A DNA stretch of 19,736 nucleotides from Erysipelotrichaceae bacterium UBA4808 (GTDB lineage: Bacteria > Bacillota_I > Bacilli_A > Erysipelotrichales > Erysipelotrichaceae): assembly GCA_002402585.1 (NCBI GenBank), contig DHGC01000086.1:10848-30583 (forward strand), in the 5' to 3' direction. Shown in pieces: positions 1 to 7,447 of the stretch (its first letter is position 1; every line of letters begins with the position of its first letter). The position numbers were made by a program, and so were the translations under genes. Under the pieces are notes generated by a model. That model saw only the letters and a list, made by a program, of their open reading frames with translations. It was not told where the DNA came from and made no database searches.

Positions 1-815
1 ATTTGGTCTAAACCACTTTCGGTATACCCCAAGTCTTCTAAAAACATCTGCCGTTCTTCTTCATCCAGCATGGCAAGTTCTTCTTCGATCTTGGCACTGA
101 TTGCGATCACATCACTCTTTTCTGATTCTGCAAATGCTTTAACCTCCATAAAGTATGGATTGGCATCTGGTTGATGAACCGCGTCTTCACTCATGTTGGC
201 GACATAGATGACTGGCTTAGCACTCAACAAGTGAAACCCCTTTAAGAGTTCTTGTTCATCTTTGTCTAATTCCAGAGCACGAACATTCATGCCTTTTAAG
301 AGCGCATCATTGATTTTCGTTAATACACTCAGTTCAAAGATGGCTTCTTTATCTTTGGCTCTCGCTTTGCGTTCAACTTTTGAAATACGATTCTCAATGG
401 ATTGTTGGTCCGCTAGGATCAATTCCAAGTTGATGATTTCGATATCGCGCAAAGGATGAACCGTACCTTCAACATGCGTGATGCTTGTATCATCAAAACA
501 TCGTACGACATGTACGATTGCGTCCACTTCACGGATATGACTTAAAAATTGATTCCCTAATCCTTCGCCTTGACTTGCGCCCTTGACCAAACCTGCAATG
601 TCCGTAAATTCGAAACTTGTGTAGATGGTTTTCTTCGGCATAAAAATCTCAGTCAAACGATCAATACGTTTATCTTTAACTTCCACGACACCGACATTGG
701 GTTGAATGGTCGCAAACGGATAGTTCGCTGCTTCTACTTGTGAATGCGTAATCGCATTAAATAATGTCGACTTCCCAACATTGGGTAACCCAACGATTCC
801 TGCTGTTAATGGCAT
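1..815 (-). CDS. ychF: Ribosome-binding ATPase YchF (Obg-family), C-terminus cut by the window edge
   Basis: The first 271 codons are present; the C-terminal TGS domain and stop lie beyond base 1. YchF/OLA1 proteins are Obg-related P-loop NTPases that bind ribosomes and prefer ATP to GTP. Visible motifs: P-loop GLPNVGKST (residues 9-17), the DxxG switch motif as DIAG (72-75), and NMSE (207-210) in place of the GTP-specifying NKxD, which is the family's hallmark for ATP use. The start ATG at 813-815 has a good ribosome binding site (AAGGAG, 4 bases upstream). It is the last visible gene of the dtd-folD-DUF951-ychF operon, 8 bases after the DUF951 stop. The DUF951 neighbour matches Bacillus, where yyzM lies beside yyaF. 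Family identity is certain; the cellular role of YchF is still debated. Confidence 0.96.
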   Translation of the reverse strand, partial: MPLTAGIVGLPNVGKSTLFNAITHSQVEAANYPFATIQPNVGVVEVKDKRIDRLTEIFMPKKTIYTSFEFTDIAGLVKGASQGEGLGNQFLSHIREVDAIVHVVRCFDDTSITHVEGTVHPLRDIEIINLELILADQQSIENRISKVERKARAKDKEAIFELSVLTKINDALLKGMNVRALELDKDEQELLKGFHLLSAKPVIYVANMSEDAVHQPDANPYFMEVKAFAESEKSDVIAISAKIEEELAMLDEEERQMFLEDLGYTESGLDQ

Positions 816-823
816 ACTTCTCC

Positions 824-1024
824 TTATTCCGTGACTTCAGCTTTTTCTATCATGCGTTTCAGTTTTTTTTCAAAATCACTGCGATCAAACATGACGGCCG
901 CGCCACACCCTAGACATTTTATCTTAATATCAGCTCCCATGCGAATGATTTTCCAATGTTTTGACTTATGACACGGATGTTCCTTTTTCATTTCGACAAT
1001 ATCATTCAATCCATATTCAATCAT
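824..1024 (-). CDS. DUF951 family small protein (YyzM-like), possible zinc-binding
   Basis: A 66-residue protein matching the DUF951 family of Bacillota (YyzM in Bacillus), whose function is unknown. It begins with the family-typical YGLNDIVEMKKEHPC segment and carries Cys18, Cys37 and Cys40, plus His16, His19 and His23, arranged like a small zinc ribbon or knuckle (PCH...CLGCG). Metal binding is inferred from this spacing only. The start ATG overlaps the folD stop by 4 bases (ATGA), and its strong ribosome binding site AAGGAGG lies inside the last codons of folD, so the two are probably translationally coupled. It sits immediately upstream of ychF, a conserved arrangement in Bacillota that hints at a shared ribosome-related role. 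Confidence 0.9.
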   Translation of the reverse strand: MIEYGLNDIVEMKKEHPCHKSKHWKIIRMGADIKIKCLGCGAAVMFDRSDFEKKLKRMIEKAEVTE

Positions 1025-1875
1025 AGGGGTCCTCCTTCATGCATTGTATACGCTTCTAATGTGTTTTCCAGCAACATTCCAATGGTCATCGGACCAACAC
1101 CACCGGGTACTGGTGTCATCGCATCAACTTTATCGACAAGCTCATCATAAGCCACATCCCCAAGCAATTTACCATCAACACGATTGATGCCCACATCAAT
1201 GATGCATTCAGCATGACTGATATCTTTTGAGGTAATGAAATTCGCTCTACCAATAGCAACGACGATGATATCTGCTTGTTTTGTGAAGTCTGATAAGTTT
1301 TTGGTCTTACTGTGACAGATGGACACAGTCGCGTTTTCATTCAATAAAAGTTGTGCAACAGGACGCCCTACAAGATTGCTTCTACCCAACACAACACAAT
1401 GTTTACCAACGACATCGATCTGATATTCCTTTAGTAAACGCATGATGCCTTTAGGTGTACATGGCACAAATCCTTTTTCATTCTCATAGAGTTTCGCAAC
1501 ATTCAATGGATGAAGTCCATCCACATCTTTCCCTGGATCCAAAGCATGAACGATGGCTTTCGCATCTAAGTGTTTTGGGACAGGCAGTTGAATCAAGATA
1601 CCATCCACGGTCTCATCACGATTGAGACGATCAATCGTTGATAAAACAATCTCCTGGGAAATAGTTCCATCCAATGTGATGATTTCTGATAAGAACCCTA
1701 CCCGTTCACACGCTTTCGCTTTGTTTTTCACATAGGTCTGTGAAGCAGGATTATCCCCAACCAAAATAACCACCAGTTTAGGTATCCGTGCATTTTTAGC
1801 TCTTAACGCATCGACTTCCAATTTCAATTCAGCTTCAAGCTTTAGCGATAACGCTTTACCATCCATTTTATTCAT
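1021..1875 (-). CDS. folD: Bifunctional methylenetetrahydrofolate dehydrogenase / methenyltetrahydrofolate cyclohydrolase FolD
   Basis: A cytosolic enzyme that interconverts 5,10-methylene-THF and 10-formyl-THF using NADP, supplying one-carbon units for purines and formyl-methionine. At 284 residues it has the usual length. Seen: the catalytic YxxxK pair (Tyr48, Lys52) within SQTYVKNK, QLPVP (96-100), KDVDG (116-120), the nucleotide-binding GRSNLVGRPVA segment (164-174) and the C-terminal TPVPGGVGPMT signature (254-264). The ATG at 1873-1875 is preceded by GAGG overlapping the end of dtd, 6 bases away, so the genes are coupled. FolD pairs functionally with formate-THF ligase (fhs), encoded at the far end of this window in a separate operon: Fhs makes 10-formyl-THF from formate and FolD reduces it onward. 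Confidence 0.97.
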   Translation of the reverse strand: MNKMDGKALSLKLEAELKLEVDALRAKNARIPKLVVILVGDNPASQTYVKNKAKACERVGFLSEIITLDGTISQEIVLSTIDRLNRDETVDGILIQLPVPKHLDAKAIVHALDPGKDVDGLHPLNVAKLYENEKGFVPCTPKGIMRLLKEYQIDVVGKHCVVLGRSNLVGRPVAQLLLNENATVSICHSKTKNLSDFTKQADIIVVAIGRANFITSKDISHAECIIDVGINRVDGKLLGDVAYDELVDKVDAMTPVPGGVGPMTIGMLLENTLEAYTMHEGGPL

Positions 1876-1881
1876 CGTGCC

Positions 1882-2316
1882 TCAATTCTCGTACCATAAG
1901 GTAACTGGCCCATCGTTATGGGCTTCGATCTTCATTTCTGCTTGAAATACACCCATTTCTATAGGAATCCATTCCTGTAGATAGGTGTTGAATCGCTCAT
2001 AGTATTCCTTAGCCACTTCTGCTTTTGCGGCCTTATCATACGATGGACGATTGCCTTTACGTGTATCACCATAGAGCGTGAACTGTGAAATGGATAAAAC
2101 AGAACCCTTAATATCCATGACACTCAAGTTCATCTTACCATTCTCATCTTCAAATAAACGGGCATGGGCAATCTTCTTCGCCATGGACTTAAGTTTCTCA
2201 TCATCCTCTTCTAAACTAAAACCCACAAAGATAAGCAAACCCACTTCAATCGATCCAACTGGAATTCCTTCAATTCGACATATAGCCTTTTCTACTCTTT
2301 GACATGTGACACGCAT
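1882..2316 (-). CDS. dtd: D-aminoacyl-tRNA deacylase
   Basis: Hydrolyses D-amino acids (and glycine mischarged on tRNA-Ala) from tRNAs, a chiral proofreading step in the cytosol. It is 144 residues long, typical of the DTD1 family. The two signature active-site elements are present: SQFTL (77-81), and the C-terminal NDGPVTLW with the Gly136-cisPro137 pair that enforces chirality across the homodimer. The ATG at 2314-2316 has GAGG 7 bases upstream. It is the first gene of the dtd-folD-DUF951-ychF operon and is divergent from rarA, with only 57 bases between the starts, so promoters for both must lie in that gap. In many Bacillota dtd follows relA; that is not the case here. Confidence 0.97.
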   Translation of the reverse strand: MRVTCQRVEKAICRIEGIPVGSIEVGLLIFVGFSLEEDDEKLKSMAKKIAHARLFEDENGKMNLSVMDIKGSVLSISQFTLYGDTRKGNRPSYDKAAKAEVAKEYYERFNTYLQEWIPIEMGVFQAEMKIEAHNDGPVTLWYEN

Positions 2317-2333
2317 ACTTAAACCTCAATTGT

Positions 2334-2361
2334 ATTTTATCATCCTCAAATTAATAGTAAA
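2334..2361 (-). promoter_or_regulatory. Candidate promoter for the dtd-folD-DUF951-ychF operon
   Basis: Read on the minus strand: -35 TTTACT (2356-2361), a 16-base spacer and -10 TAAAAT (2334-2339). It predicts transcription starting near 2327, giving a leader of only about 11 bases that just includes the GAGG ribosome binding site. The -35 matches consensus at 4 of 6 positions. Called by eye within the 57-base divergent gap. Confidence 0.4.
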
Positions 2362-2363
2362 AT
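2358..2363 (+). promoter_or_regulatory. Possible -10 box for rarA
   Basis: TAAAAT ends 10 bases before the rarA ATG, which would leave a leader of about 3-4 bases. No convincing -35 is visible at the standard distance (TTTTAT is the best available), so this is weak. It overlaps the -35 of the proposed dtd promoter on the other strand, which would make the two promoters mutually exclusive. Confidence 0.25.
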
Positions 2364-2373
2364 AGAAAGTAAG

Positions 2374-3642
2374 ATGACAAACTCAAAACCCCTAGCCGTA
2401 CGTATTCGTCCCAAACACCTAAATGATGTATATGGACAAGAACACTTGACCAGCAACACAGGCCTACTTCAGCGTTTCGTGACTTCTGGTCGTCTTCTCT
2501 CCTGCATCTTCTTTGGGCCGCCTGGTAGTGGAAAAACCACTGCCGCAGCTATTCTCGCAAATGAACTTAAGCTTCCTCTAGAGACCTTCAACGCCGTCAC
2601 AGGCAATAAAAAGGACTTGGATGCGATCTTTGCGTCCGCTCGTCTCAATGGTCAGCTGGTCTTGATCGTCGATGAAGTCCATCGTTTGAATAAGGACAAA
2701 CAAGACTTGTTATTACCGTATGTTGAAGATGGTAGTGTCTTGATGATTGGATTAACCAGTATGAATCCTTATTTTGCGATTAATCCAGCAATACGATCAC
2801 GCTGTATCCTCTGTGAGTTTAAAGCATTAAATAAGGTTGCGATGGCTAAAGCCATTGATCGAGCACTTATCCATGAAGACAGTCAGATTGAAATTAAAGT
2901 GTCCTATGAAGCCAAAGAAGCCATCATCGATTCAAGCAATGGCGATGTTCGTATGGCCTTCAATATTTTAGATGCCTTGAATATTGCATACCCTAAACAA
3001 ACCATCGGTCTAGAACAATTAAAAGAGCTTCATATCCATGGCAATCTTGGCTTCGATCGCAGTGATGATGGCTATTACGACGCCTTAAGTGGTTTACAGA
3101 AATCCATTCGTGGCTCTGAAGTCGATGCGGCACTTTATTATTTAGCACGACTGATCATCGCGGAAGACCTGGACTCTATTGAGAGAAGATTGATTGTGAT
3201 CGCCTACGAAGACATTGGTTTAGCAAATCCACCTTTGGTCGCTCGTACTCTAACCGCAATGGATGCGGCAAAACGCGTTGGTTTCCCTGAAGCAATCTAC
3301 CCCCTTGCCGTAATGGTTATTGATTTAGCATTATCCCCAAAATCAAGATCTGCTATCAACGGGTTAAGCAAAGCAATGAATGAAATCAAAGTGCATCCTC
3401 TCCCTGTTCCTGAATACTTGCGCTTGACACCTGTCGGTTTAGCCGAGATGGACCGCTACGATTATGATCGCGATGATCTTTGGAACCAAATTGAGTATCT
3501 TCCTGAAGGAACTCAAAACATCCCTTTCTTTACACCTCAAGCATCTAGCCCTTATGAGAATACCTTAATCAATAATCTTAGTGTGTTGAACAAGATAAAA
3601 CGCACACACAATATCAGACAATTAAAAAGGATGTCCAAATAG
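2374..3642 (+). CDS. rarA: Replication-associated recombination protein A (RarA/MgsA/WRNIP1-type AAA+ ATPase)
   Basis: A clamp-loader-like AAA+ ATPase acting at stalled replication forks, in place of or alongside RecA-dependent repair. The 422-residue length fits. The N-terminus reads PLAVRIRPKHLNDVYGQEHL, the RarA signature. Walker A is GPPGSGKT (48-55), Walker B LIVDE (97-101), and the arginine-finger segment AIRSR is at 139-143, followed by the usual lid and tetramerisation region. It is monocistronic: divergent from dtd and facing the lipoprotein gene. The ATG at 2374 has no recognisable Shine-Dalgarno sequence (GAAAGTAAG precedes it), and a TAAAAT box ends 10 bases upstream, so the mRNA may have almost no leader. 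Distinguished from DnaX and RuvB by the N-terminal signature. Confidence 0.95.
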   Translation: MTNSKPLAVRIRPKHLNDVYGQEHLTSNTGLLQRFVTSGRLLSCIFFGPPGSGKTTAAAILANELKLPLETFNAVTGNKKDLDAIFASARLNGQLVLIVDEVHRLNKDKQDLLLPYVEDGSVLMIGLTSMNPYFAINPAIRSRCILCEFKALNKVAMAKAIDRALIHEDSQIEIKVSYEAKEAIIDSSNGDVRMAFNILDALNIAYPKQTIGLEQLKELHIHGNLGFDRSDDGYYDALSGLQKSIRGSEVDAALYYLARLIIAEDLDSIERRLIVIAYEDIGLANPPLVARTLTAMDAAKRVGFPEAIYPLAVMVIDLALSPKSRSAINGLSKAMNEIKVHPLPVPEYLRLTPVGLAEMDRYDYDRDDLWNQIEYLPEGTQNIPFFTPQASSPYENTLINNLSVLNKIKRTHNIRQLKRMSK

Positions 3643-3651
3643 ACACCCTTT
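3626..3651 (-). terminator. Second, minus-strand terminator behind the lipoprotein gene
   Basis: On the minus strand the arms AAAGGGTGTC and GACATCCTTT pair over 10 positions, including one G-U wobble, around a 6-base loop, followed by a T-rich run (TTTTTAATT). On the plus strand the wobble becomes an A-C mismatch and no T run follows, so it should work only for transcripts coming from the lipoprotein gene. It overlaps the rarA stop codon (3640-3642). Confidence 0.6.
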
Positions 3652-3656
3652 AAGTA

Positions 3657-3692
3657 AAAGGACCTCAGAAGATATATCCTCTAAGGTCCTTT
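3657..3692. terminator. Bidirectional intrinsic terminator between rarA and the lipoprotein gene
   Basis: A perfect 9-bp stem, AAAGGACCT (3657-3665) with AGGTCCTTT (3684-3692), extended inward by AGA/TCT pairing after one mismatch. The plus-strand side continues TTTAATTTAA, and the minus-strand side continues into TTTTACTT. It lies between two convergent genes and should stop transcription from both. Confidence 0.85.
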
Positions 3693-3699
3693 AATTTAA

Positions 3700-4722
3700 T
3701 TACTTAACTTCTACAGCGTTTGCAACAGCTTTAGCAAATGCAGCCAAGTACTCGTCGATACCAACAGAGATGGATGTCTTCAAGTCTTCTGCAACTGCAA
3801 CGCCTTCACCATCAATTTCGATAGCTTCAACTTCAGCAGCAGTCTTACCAACGATGTAAGCTTCTAAAGCAGCAGCTTGTTCGAACCATTCTTTACCGAT
3901 AGCAGAAGCACCCTTCATACCGTAGTCATTGCCTTTTTCCTTTTTAGTAGGAGCAGCATCAGCTTTAACAACAGCACCCATAGCATCAAATGTGCCTTGG
4001 TTTTGCGCAACGTCTAACATTGAAACCAAAACTTTACCGTCTTTGTCCATAGCAACGCCCATGAATGTAACGTTTGTTTGGATACGACCAGCAGCAGCTT
4101 CAACAGCAGCAGTCGTAGCAGTTGCTTCAGCAGCAGCTACAGCAGCACGACCAGAAACGGAAGCAACGGAACCAACACCAACTTTAGCAACGCCCTCAAC
4201 TTCTACAGCATTTTTAGCGGCAGCCTCAACAGCAGCTAGGTAAGGATCGATACCAACAGATACGGATGCCTTCAAATCTTCAGCAACAGGAACAAATTCA
4301 GCATCAACTTCAGTAGCCAATACTTCTTCAACAGTTTTGCCAATGAAGTAAGCTTCTAAAGCAGCCATTTGTTCAAACCATTCTTTACCGATGGCAGAAG
4401 CGCCCTTCATACCGTAGTCAGCGCCTTTTTCCTTTTTAGTAGGAGCAGCATCAGCTGCAACGACAGCACCCATAGTATCAAATGTACCTTGGTTTTGTGC
4501 AGAATCAATGTCTACATAGACAATCTTACCTGCATCATCCAATAAAACCGCAGCATACGTCGTAGTGACTTGAACGCGACCAGCAGCATCTGCAGTAGCA
4601 GCACGACCAGAAACGGAAGTATAACTACCTGTACCAAATTTATAAGTCTTTGGAGCAGCACAACCAGTCAAACCGGTCAAAGCTAATAAACCAACAACAA
4701 CTAATACGAATAACTTTTTCAT
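3700..4722 (-). CDS. Alanine-rich lipoprotein with two tandem copies of a ~150-residue domain
   Basis: A 340-residue secreted lipoprotein: Lys2-Lys3, a hydrophobic core and the lipobox LTGC with acylated Cys21. The ATG at 4720-4722 is chosen because AAGGAGG lies 8 bases upstream and the signal peptide begins there; an in-frame extension upstream to 4806 lacks both. The mature part is two copies of one domain (about residues 27-175 and 179-340). Each has a GxGSxxSVSGRAA start, a short beta-rich part, the block AQNQGTFDxMGAVV, the block KKEKGxDYGMKGASAIGKEW and a VAEDLKxSxSVGIDxYLAA end. I recall similar single-domain lipoproteins from Clostridia and Erysipelotrichia, without a known function; I do not see a convincing FMN-attachment motif. 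Copy 2 carries an extra 12-residue Ala/Thr-rich insert (about 194-206). The strong promoter and ribosome binding site suggest high expression. It stands alone, closed by two terminators. Confidence 0.85.
   Translation of the reverse strand: MKKLFVLVVVGLLALTGLTGCAAPKTYKFGTGSYTSVSGRAATADAAGRVQVTTTYAAVLLDDAGKIVYVDIDSAQNQGTFDTMGAVVAADAAPTKKEKGADYGMKGASAIGKEWFEQMAALEAYFIGKTVEEVLATEVDAEFVPVAEDLKASVSVGIDPYLAAVEAAAKNAVEVEGVAKVGVGSVASVSGRAAVAAAEATATTAAVEAAAGRIQTNVTFMGVAMDKDGKVLVSMLDVAQNQGTFDAMGAVVKADAAPTKKEKGNDYGMKGASAIGKEWFEQAAALEAYIVGKTAAEVEAIEIDGEGVAVAEDLKTSISVGIDEYLAAFAKAVANAVEVK
3861..4010 (-). repeat. Copy 2 of the intragenic DNA repeat in the lipoprotein gene
   Basis: This 150-base block aligns without gaps to 4353-4502, with 15 mismatches by hand count (about 90% identity). 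It encodes the most conserved stretch of the second protein repeat, from AQNQGTFD through IGKEWFEQ. The offset is 492 bases (164 codons). Confidence 0.85.
4353..4502 (-). repeat. Copy 1 of the intragenic DNA repeat in the lipoprotein gene
   Basis: Partner of 3861-4010 at about 90% nucleotide identity. Flanking parts of the two domains are much more diverged than this core, which points to strong selection or gene conversion acting on the core. Confidence 0.85.
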
Positions 4723-4746
4723 CTCAAATTCCTCCTTGCAATGATT

Positions 4747-4775
4747 ATTATAGTTATTTGTTAAATTTCTAGCAA
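4747..4775 (-). promoter_or_regulatory. Strong sigma-A-type promoter of the lipoprotein gene
   Basis: Minus strand: -35 TTGCTA (4770-4775), a spacer of exactly 17 bases and a perfect -10 TATAAT (4747-4752). The predicted start is near 4740, giving a leader of about 18 bases with AAGGAGG at 4731-4737. This is the clearest promoter in the window and implies the lipoprotein is transcribed independently of the ABC operon upstream. The rest of the 4723-4875 gap is AT-rich with no terminator or RNA I can support. Confidence 0.8.
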
Positions 4776-4875
4776 TCAAAATCCTGTATTTACGAAATGA
4801 AATCATCTGTTTTAAGAAGTTCGTAGAAAAATATACAAAAGTTTGCCAAATTAAATTATATTTTTCACAAGTACA

Positions 4876-6045
4876 TCAACGAATATTTCGCAAACCTTTC
4901 ACATAGCTTGGATAAGTGACACTTAAAAGGAAGATGATTAGTGCAAATGATATCGTTAAAGAACTCAATATTTCCACAAATACTAGTTCTTGCGTAAAGA
5001 TTCGGATTGGCATCATCAACATCGACAGAACTGGAACGAAGGACAATTGATAGCCTAAACCGTGACTCAGCGATGCTGGACTTTGAATGCTTAATGATAA
5101 ATAATAGATAAGCAAAAGCACTAAATAAAATGGACCTTGTATCGCTGCAGCTTCTTCCGCATTCTTGACTTGGCTTGCTAGAACCAAAATTAACAGTTGC
5201 ACAATGAAGATTCCCACCAACATAAAAACCAATGCCAAGCCTAACCGTTGAAGATCCTGAATTCTAAAATCGAATAATTTCAAGAGAAGTTCAAACTCAA
5301 ATTCCGGCAGTGCCAAATACTTTGACGCTGCTTGAATCAAGCCACGAAAACGATCATCTCGAAAACGTAGATATAGACCTAAACCAACAACAAATAGTGA
5401 ACTTACGATTTGAAACATCACACTGAACATCCCTAAGATCAACTTTGATACAAAGTGTTCTTGTATTGAAACACTGCTTAATATCAGTGGCATGATATGT
5501 GTTGTCTTCTCCATGATGATCTCGCCCGAATTAACCGCAATAAAATTGAGAAGCATGAAATACAAGCCTGTTAGAAACACAAGGGCCAGCTGTGCTTTGA
5601 AACTCGTTTGCTCAACTTCAATTTCTTCGAAATGAACCTGTATGTTCTCATATTCTTCAAGCCATGCATGCACACTCTCTTGACTTGTTTTCAAGATGTT
5701 TTGTTTGTGTTGGATCAACAGAATGGCTTGGATCCGTTCTTTCAAGATCACGTCATTCACACCTTCAACACGATAGCCTGTCTCATTCAAGTCTATAAAA
5801 ATGTCCGACTTCTCTTTAACCAATTGAAACCCTTGATTCTCCCATAAGTCGATGTCAATTTTATTGGTATCCATATCACGAGAGAAAGCGACCTGATAGG
5901 GTTGATGGAGATCCAAGCCGATCCATGCACTTAACTTATCTACATACAAAAGTCCAAATACGACAAGAATAAACAAAGCTTGTAGACTCAAACTCAGCTT
6001 ATTAAAAAAACGTCGCTTCAGCGCAAATTTCAAGAGTGTTCGCAT
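4876..6045 (-). CDS. ABC-2 type exporter permease (NatB-like)
   Basis: A 389-residue integral membrane protein forming the channel of an ABC exporter. One transmembrane helix near the N-terminus (about 20-36) is followed by a roughly 110-residue extracytoplasmic domain (about 40-150). A C-terminal group of about five or six helices follows (roughly 152-172, 200-225, 268-290, 303-320, 336-348, 356-376). The layout and the SQVKNAEEAAAIQGP segment (291-304) fit the ABC-2/NatB family, whose characterised members export sodium or peptides; the substrate here cannot be read from sequence. The start overlaps the end of the ATPase gene by 16 bases and has GGAG 8 bases upstream, so the pair is translationally coupled. 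It is the last gene of the mutS-led chain; I see no clear terminator after it. Confidence 0.85.
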   Translation of the reverse strand: MRTLLKFALKRRFFNKLSLSLQALFILVVFGLLYVDKLSAWIGLDLHQPYQVAFSRDMDTNKIDIDLWENQGFQLVKEKSDIFIDLNETGYRVEGVNDVILKERIQAILLIQHKQNILKTSQESVHAWLEEYENIQVHFEEIEVEQTSFKAQLALVFLTGLYFMLLNFIAVNSGEIIMEKTTHIMPLILSSVSIQEHFVSKLILGMFSVMFQIVSSLFVVGLGLYLRFRDDRFRGLIQAASKYLALPEFEFELLLKLFDFRIQDLQRLGLALVFMLVGIFIVQLLILVLASQVKNAEEAAAIQGPFYLVLLLIYYLSLSIQSPASLSHGLGYQLSFVPVLSMLMMPIRIFTQELVFVEILSSLTISFALIIFLLSVTYPSYVKGLRNIR

Positions 6046-6914
6046 TGATCAAACTCCAGATATTCACTCATCGAAGGCGTATGTAGATTCAAACGCGTGA
6101 TGCTGCGTTCTTTACTCATTTTCATGATCATTTTCTTTGCTTCATCCAAACTGTCATATCGAAACTCGACATTGCTTCCTTTATCTTCCACATTGACATG
6201 AGTGTTACTTAAGCCCTGCCAATTGCTATCGGCATTGATGGAAATACACACAGCTTCTTGTTGAGCCAAGACATTGAGTTCACCTTGATGAACGATATTC
6301 CCTTTATTGAGCACTAAGACATGGGAACAGAGCTCGTCCATGAAATCCATTTGATGACTTGAAATTAGAATCAGCTTACCTTCACTCGCCCACTGTCTCA
6401 ATACCTGCATGAACAATTGCACGCTGAAGTAATCCAGACCATTAAGAGGTTCATCCAGAATCAAGACATCAGGGTCATGCAGAAAGGCCAAAATCAACTG
6501 AAGTTTTTGTTGCTGGCCTTTAGAGAGATGAATAATCTTCGTCGATACATCTTTCTCAAATTTTAACAATTTGGTCAATTGTTCAAGTCGATCGCAGATC
6601 AACTCCTTAGACATACCCTTTAGTTCCCCTAAAAACAAGGCTTGTTCCAGCACACTCAAATCCATAAATAAGGAACGTTGTTCCGGCATGTAACCAAATC
6701 GTTTGCGATCTTTAAAGGTGACCTTTGATCCTTTGAAGTAGATTTCTCCTTGATCTGGATCAATCAATCCCATGATCGACTTAAAAAGCGTTGACTTCCC
6801 ACAACCGTTTTGTCCCAAAATACCATGGATCTCATGGGCTTTTGCTTCAAAGCTGCAGTCATTCAACGCTTTATGTTTACGATAAGCTTTACTTAGATGT
6901 TCAATTTTTAGCAT
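6030..6914 (-). CDS. ABC transporter ATP-binding protein (NatA/CcmA-like)
   Basis: A 294-residue nucleotide-binding subunit that powers the adjacent permease. All ABC motifs are intact: Walker A GQNGCGKST (34-42), Q-loop Gln79, signature LSKGQ (130-134), Walker B LILDE (151-155), D-loop (160-161) and H-loop His187. About 75 extra C-terminal residues follow the ATPase core, as in the DrrA/NatA group. The gene starts 35 bases after the msrA stop. AAGG lies very close to the ATG while a better AGGAG is about 28 bases away, so initiation may be modest. An upstream in-frame TGA rules out a longer protein. Energy coupling is clear; the substrate is unknown. Confidence 0.92.
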   Translation of the reverse strand: MLKIEHLSKAYRKHKALNDCSFEAKAHEIHGILGQNGCGKSTLFKSIMGLIDPDQGEIYFKGSKVTFKDRKRFGYMPEQRSLFMDLSVLEQALFLGELKGMSKELICDRLEQLTKLLKFEKDVSTKIIHLSKGQQQKLQLILAFLHDPDVLILDEPLNGLDYFSVQLFMQVLRQWASEGKLILISSHQMDFMDELCSHVLVLNKGNIVHQGELNVLAQQEAVCISINADSNWQGLSNTHVNVEDKGSNVEFRYDSLDEAKKMIMKMSKERSITRLNLHTPSMSEYLEFDQCEHS

Positions 6915-6949
6915 ACCCTTAGATATGCTTCAAAATCCTATTCTCCTAA

Positions 6950-7447
6950 TTATTTCTTTTCTTCAGGTTTGATCAAACCCATATTCACATGACAATAACC
7001 ACCCGGGTTCTTAACTAAATACTTCTGATGATAGGTTTCCGCATCATAGAAATCACGTAAATATTCAAGCTCCAGAACCAAAGGCTTTTTATATTCCTTT
7101 TGTCGTTCAGCCACATACGCCTTAATCACATCCATATCTTCTGTATCCACTGGATAAACACCGACACGATACTGTGTCCCCACATCATTGCCTTGTTTAT
7201 TCAAGGATGTAGGATCGATGATACGAAAGAGAAGCTCCAAAACTTTAGTTAAAGGCAATACTGCTGGATCATATTCAATCTCTGCCACTTCCGCATGCAA
7301 AGTCTTACCAGAACATACTTCTTGGTAACTTGGATTTTCAAGTAAGCCTTGGGCATACCCAACACGTGTTGCCCCAACACCTTTCAAACGACGATAATAT
7401 TCTTCCACACCCCAGAAACAACCTCCTGCGACGACGATTTTTTTCAT
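6950..7447 (-). CDS. msrA: Peptide methionine sulfoxide reductase MsrA
   Basis: Reduces methionine-S-sulfoxide in proteins and free methionine, an oxidative-damage repair step in the cytosol. It is 165 residues with the catalytic GGCFWG motif (8-13, nucleophile Cys10), the conserved NDVGTQYRVGVY segment and the C-terminal YHQKYL and GYCHVN motifs. Cys152 in GYCHVN is a possible second redox cysteine, though this position is also conserved in one-cysteine members. The start overlaps the miaA stop by 4 bases (ATGA), and AAGGAG lies 6 bases upstream inside miaA, so it is coupled to the mutS-mutL-miaA chain. No msrB fusion or neighbour is visible. Confidence 0.96.
   Translation of the reverse strand: MKKIVVAGGCFWGVEEYYRRLKGVGATRVGYAQGLLENPSYQEVCSGKTLHAEVAEIEYDPAVLPLTKVLELLFRIIDPTSLNKQGNDVGTQYRVGVYPVDTEDMDVIKAYVAERQKEYKKPLVLELEYLRDFYDAETYHQKYLVKNPGGYCHVNMGLIKPEEKK

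Noticed and set aside
3929..4243. Plus-strand open frame of 104 codons rich in Ala, Thr and Ser
   Set aside because: It is the antisense of the alanine-rich part of the lipoprotein gene; repetitive Ala codons keep the opposite frame open. It has no ribosome binding site.
3861..4502. CRISPR-like or other short spaced repeats
   Set aside because: The repetition is two coding copies of one protein domain in frame, not short regular repeats with unique spacers.
4723..4806. 28-codon N-terminal extension of the lipoprotein
   Set aside because: It would bury the signal peptide, covers the -10 and -35 of the promoter and has no ribosome binding site; the ATG at 4722 has AAGGAGG and an ideal lipoprotein leader.
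4723..4875. Possible small RNA or riboswitch in the longest intergenic gap
   Set aside because: Beyond the lipoprotein promoter the gap is plain AT-rich sequence; I found no stable hairpin, known riboswitch core or terminator.
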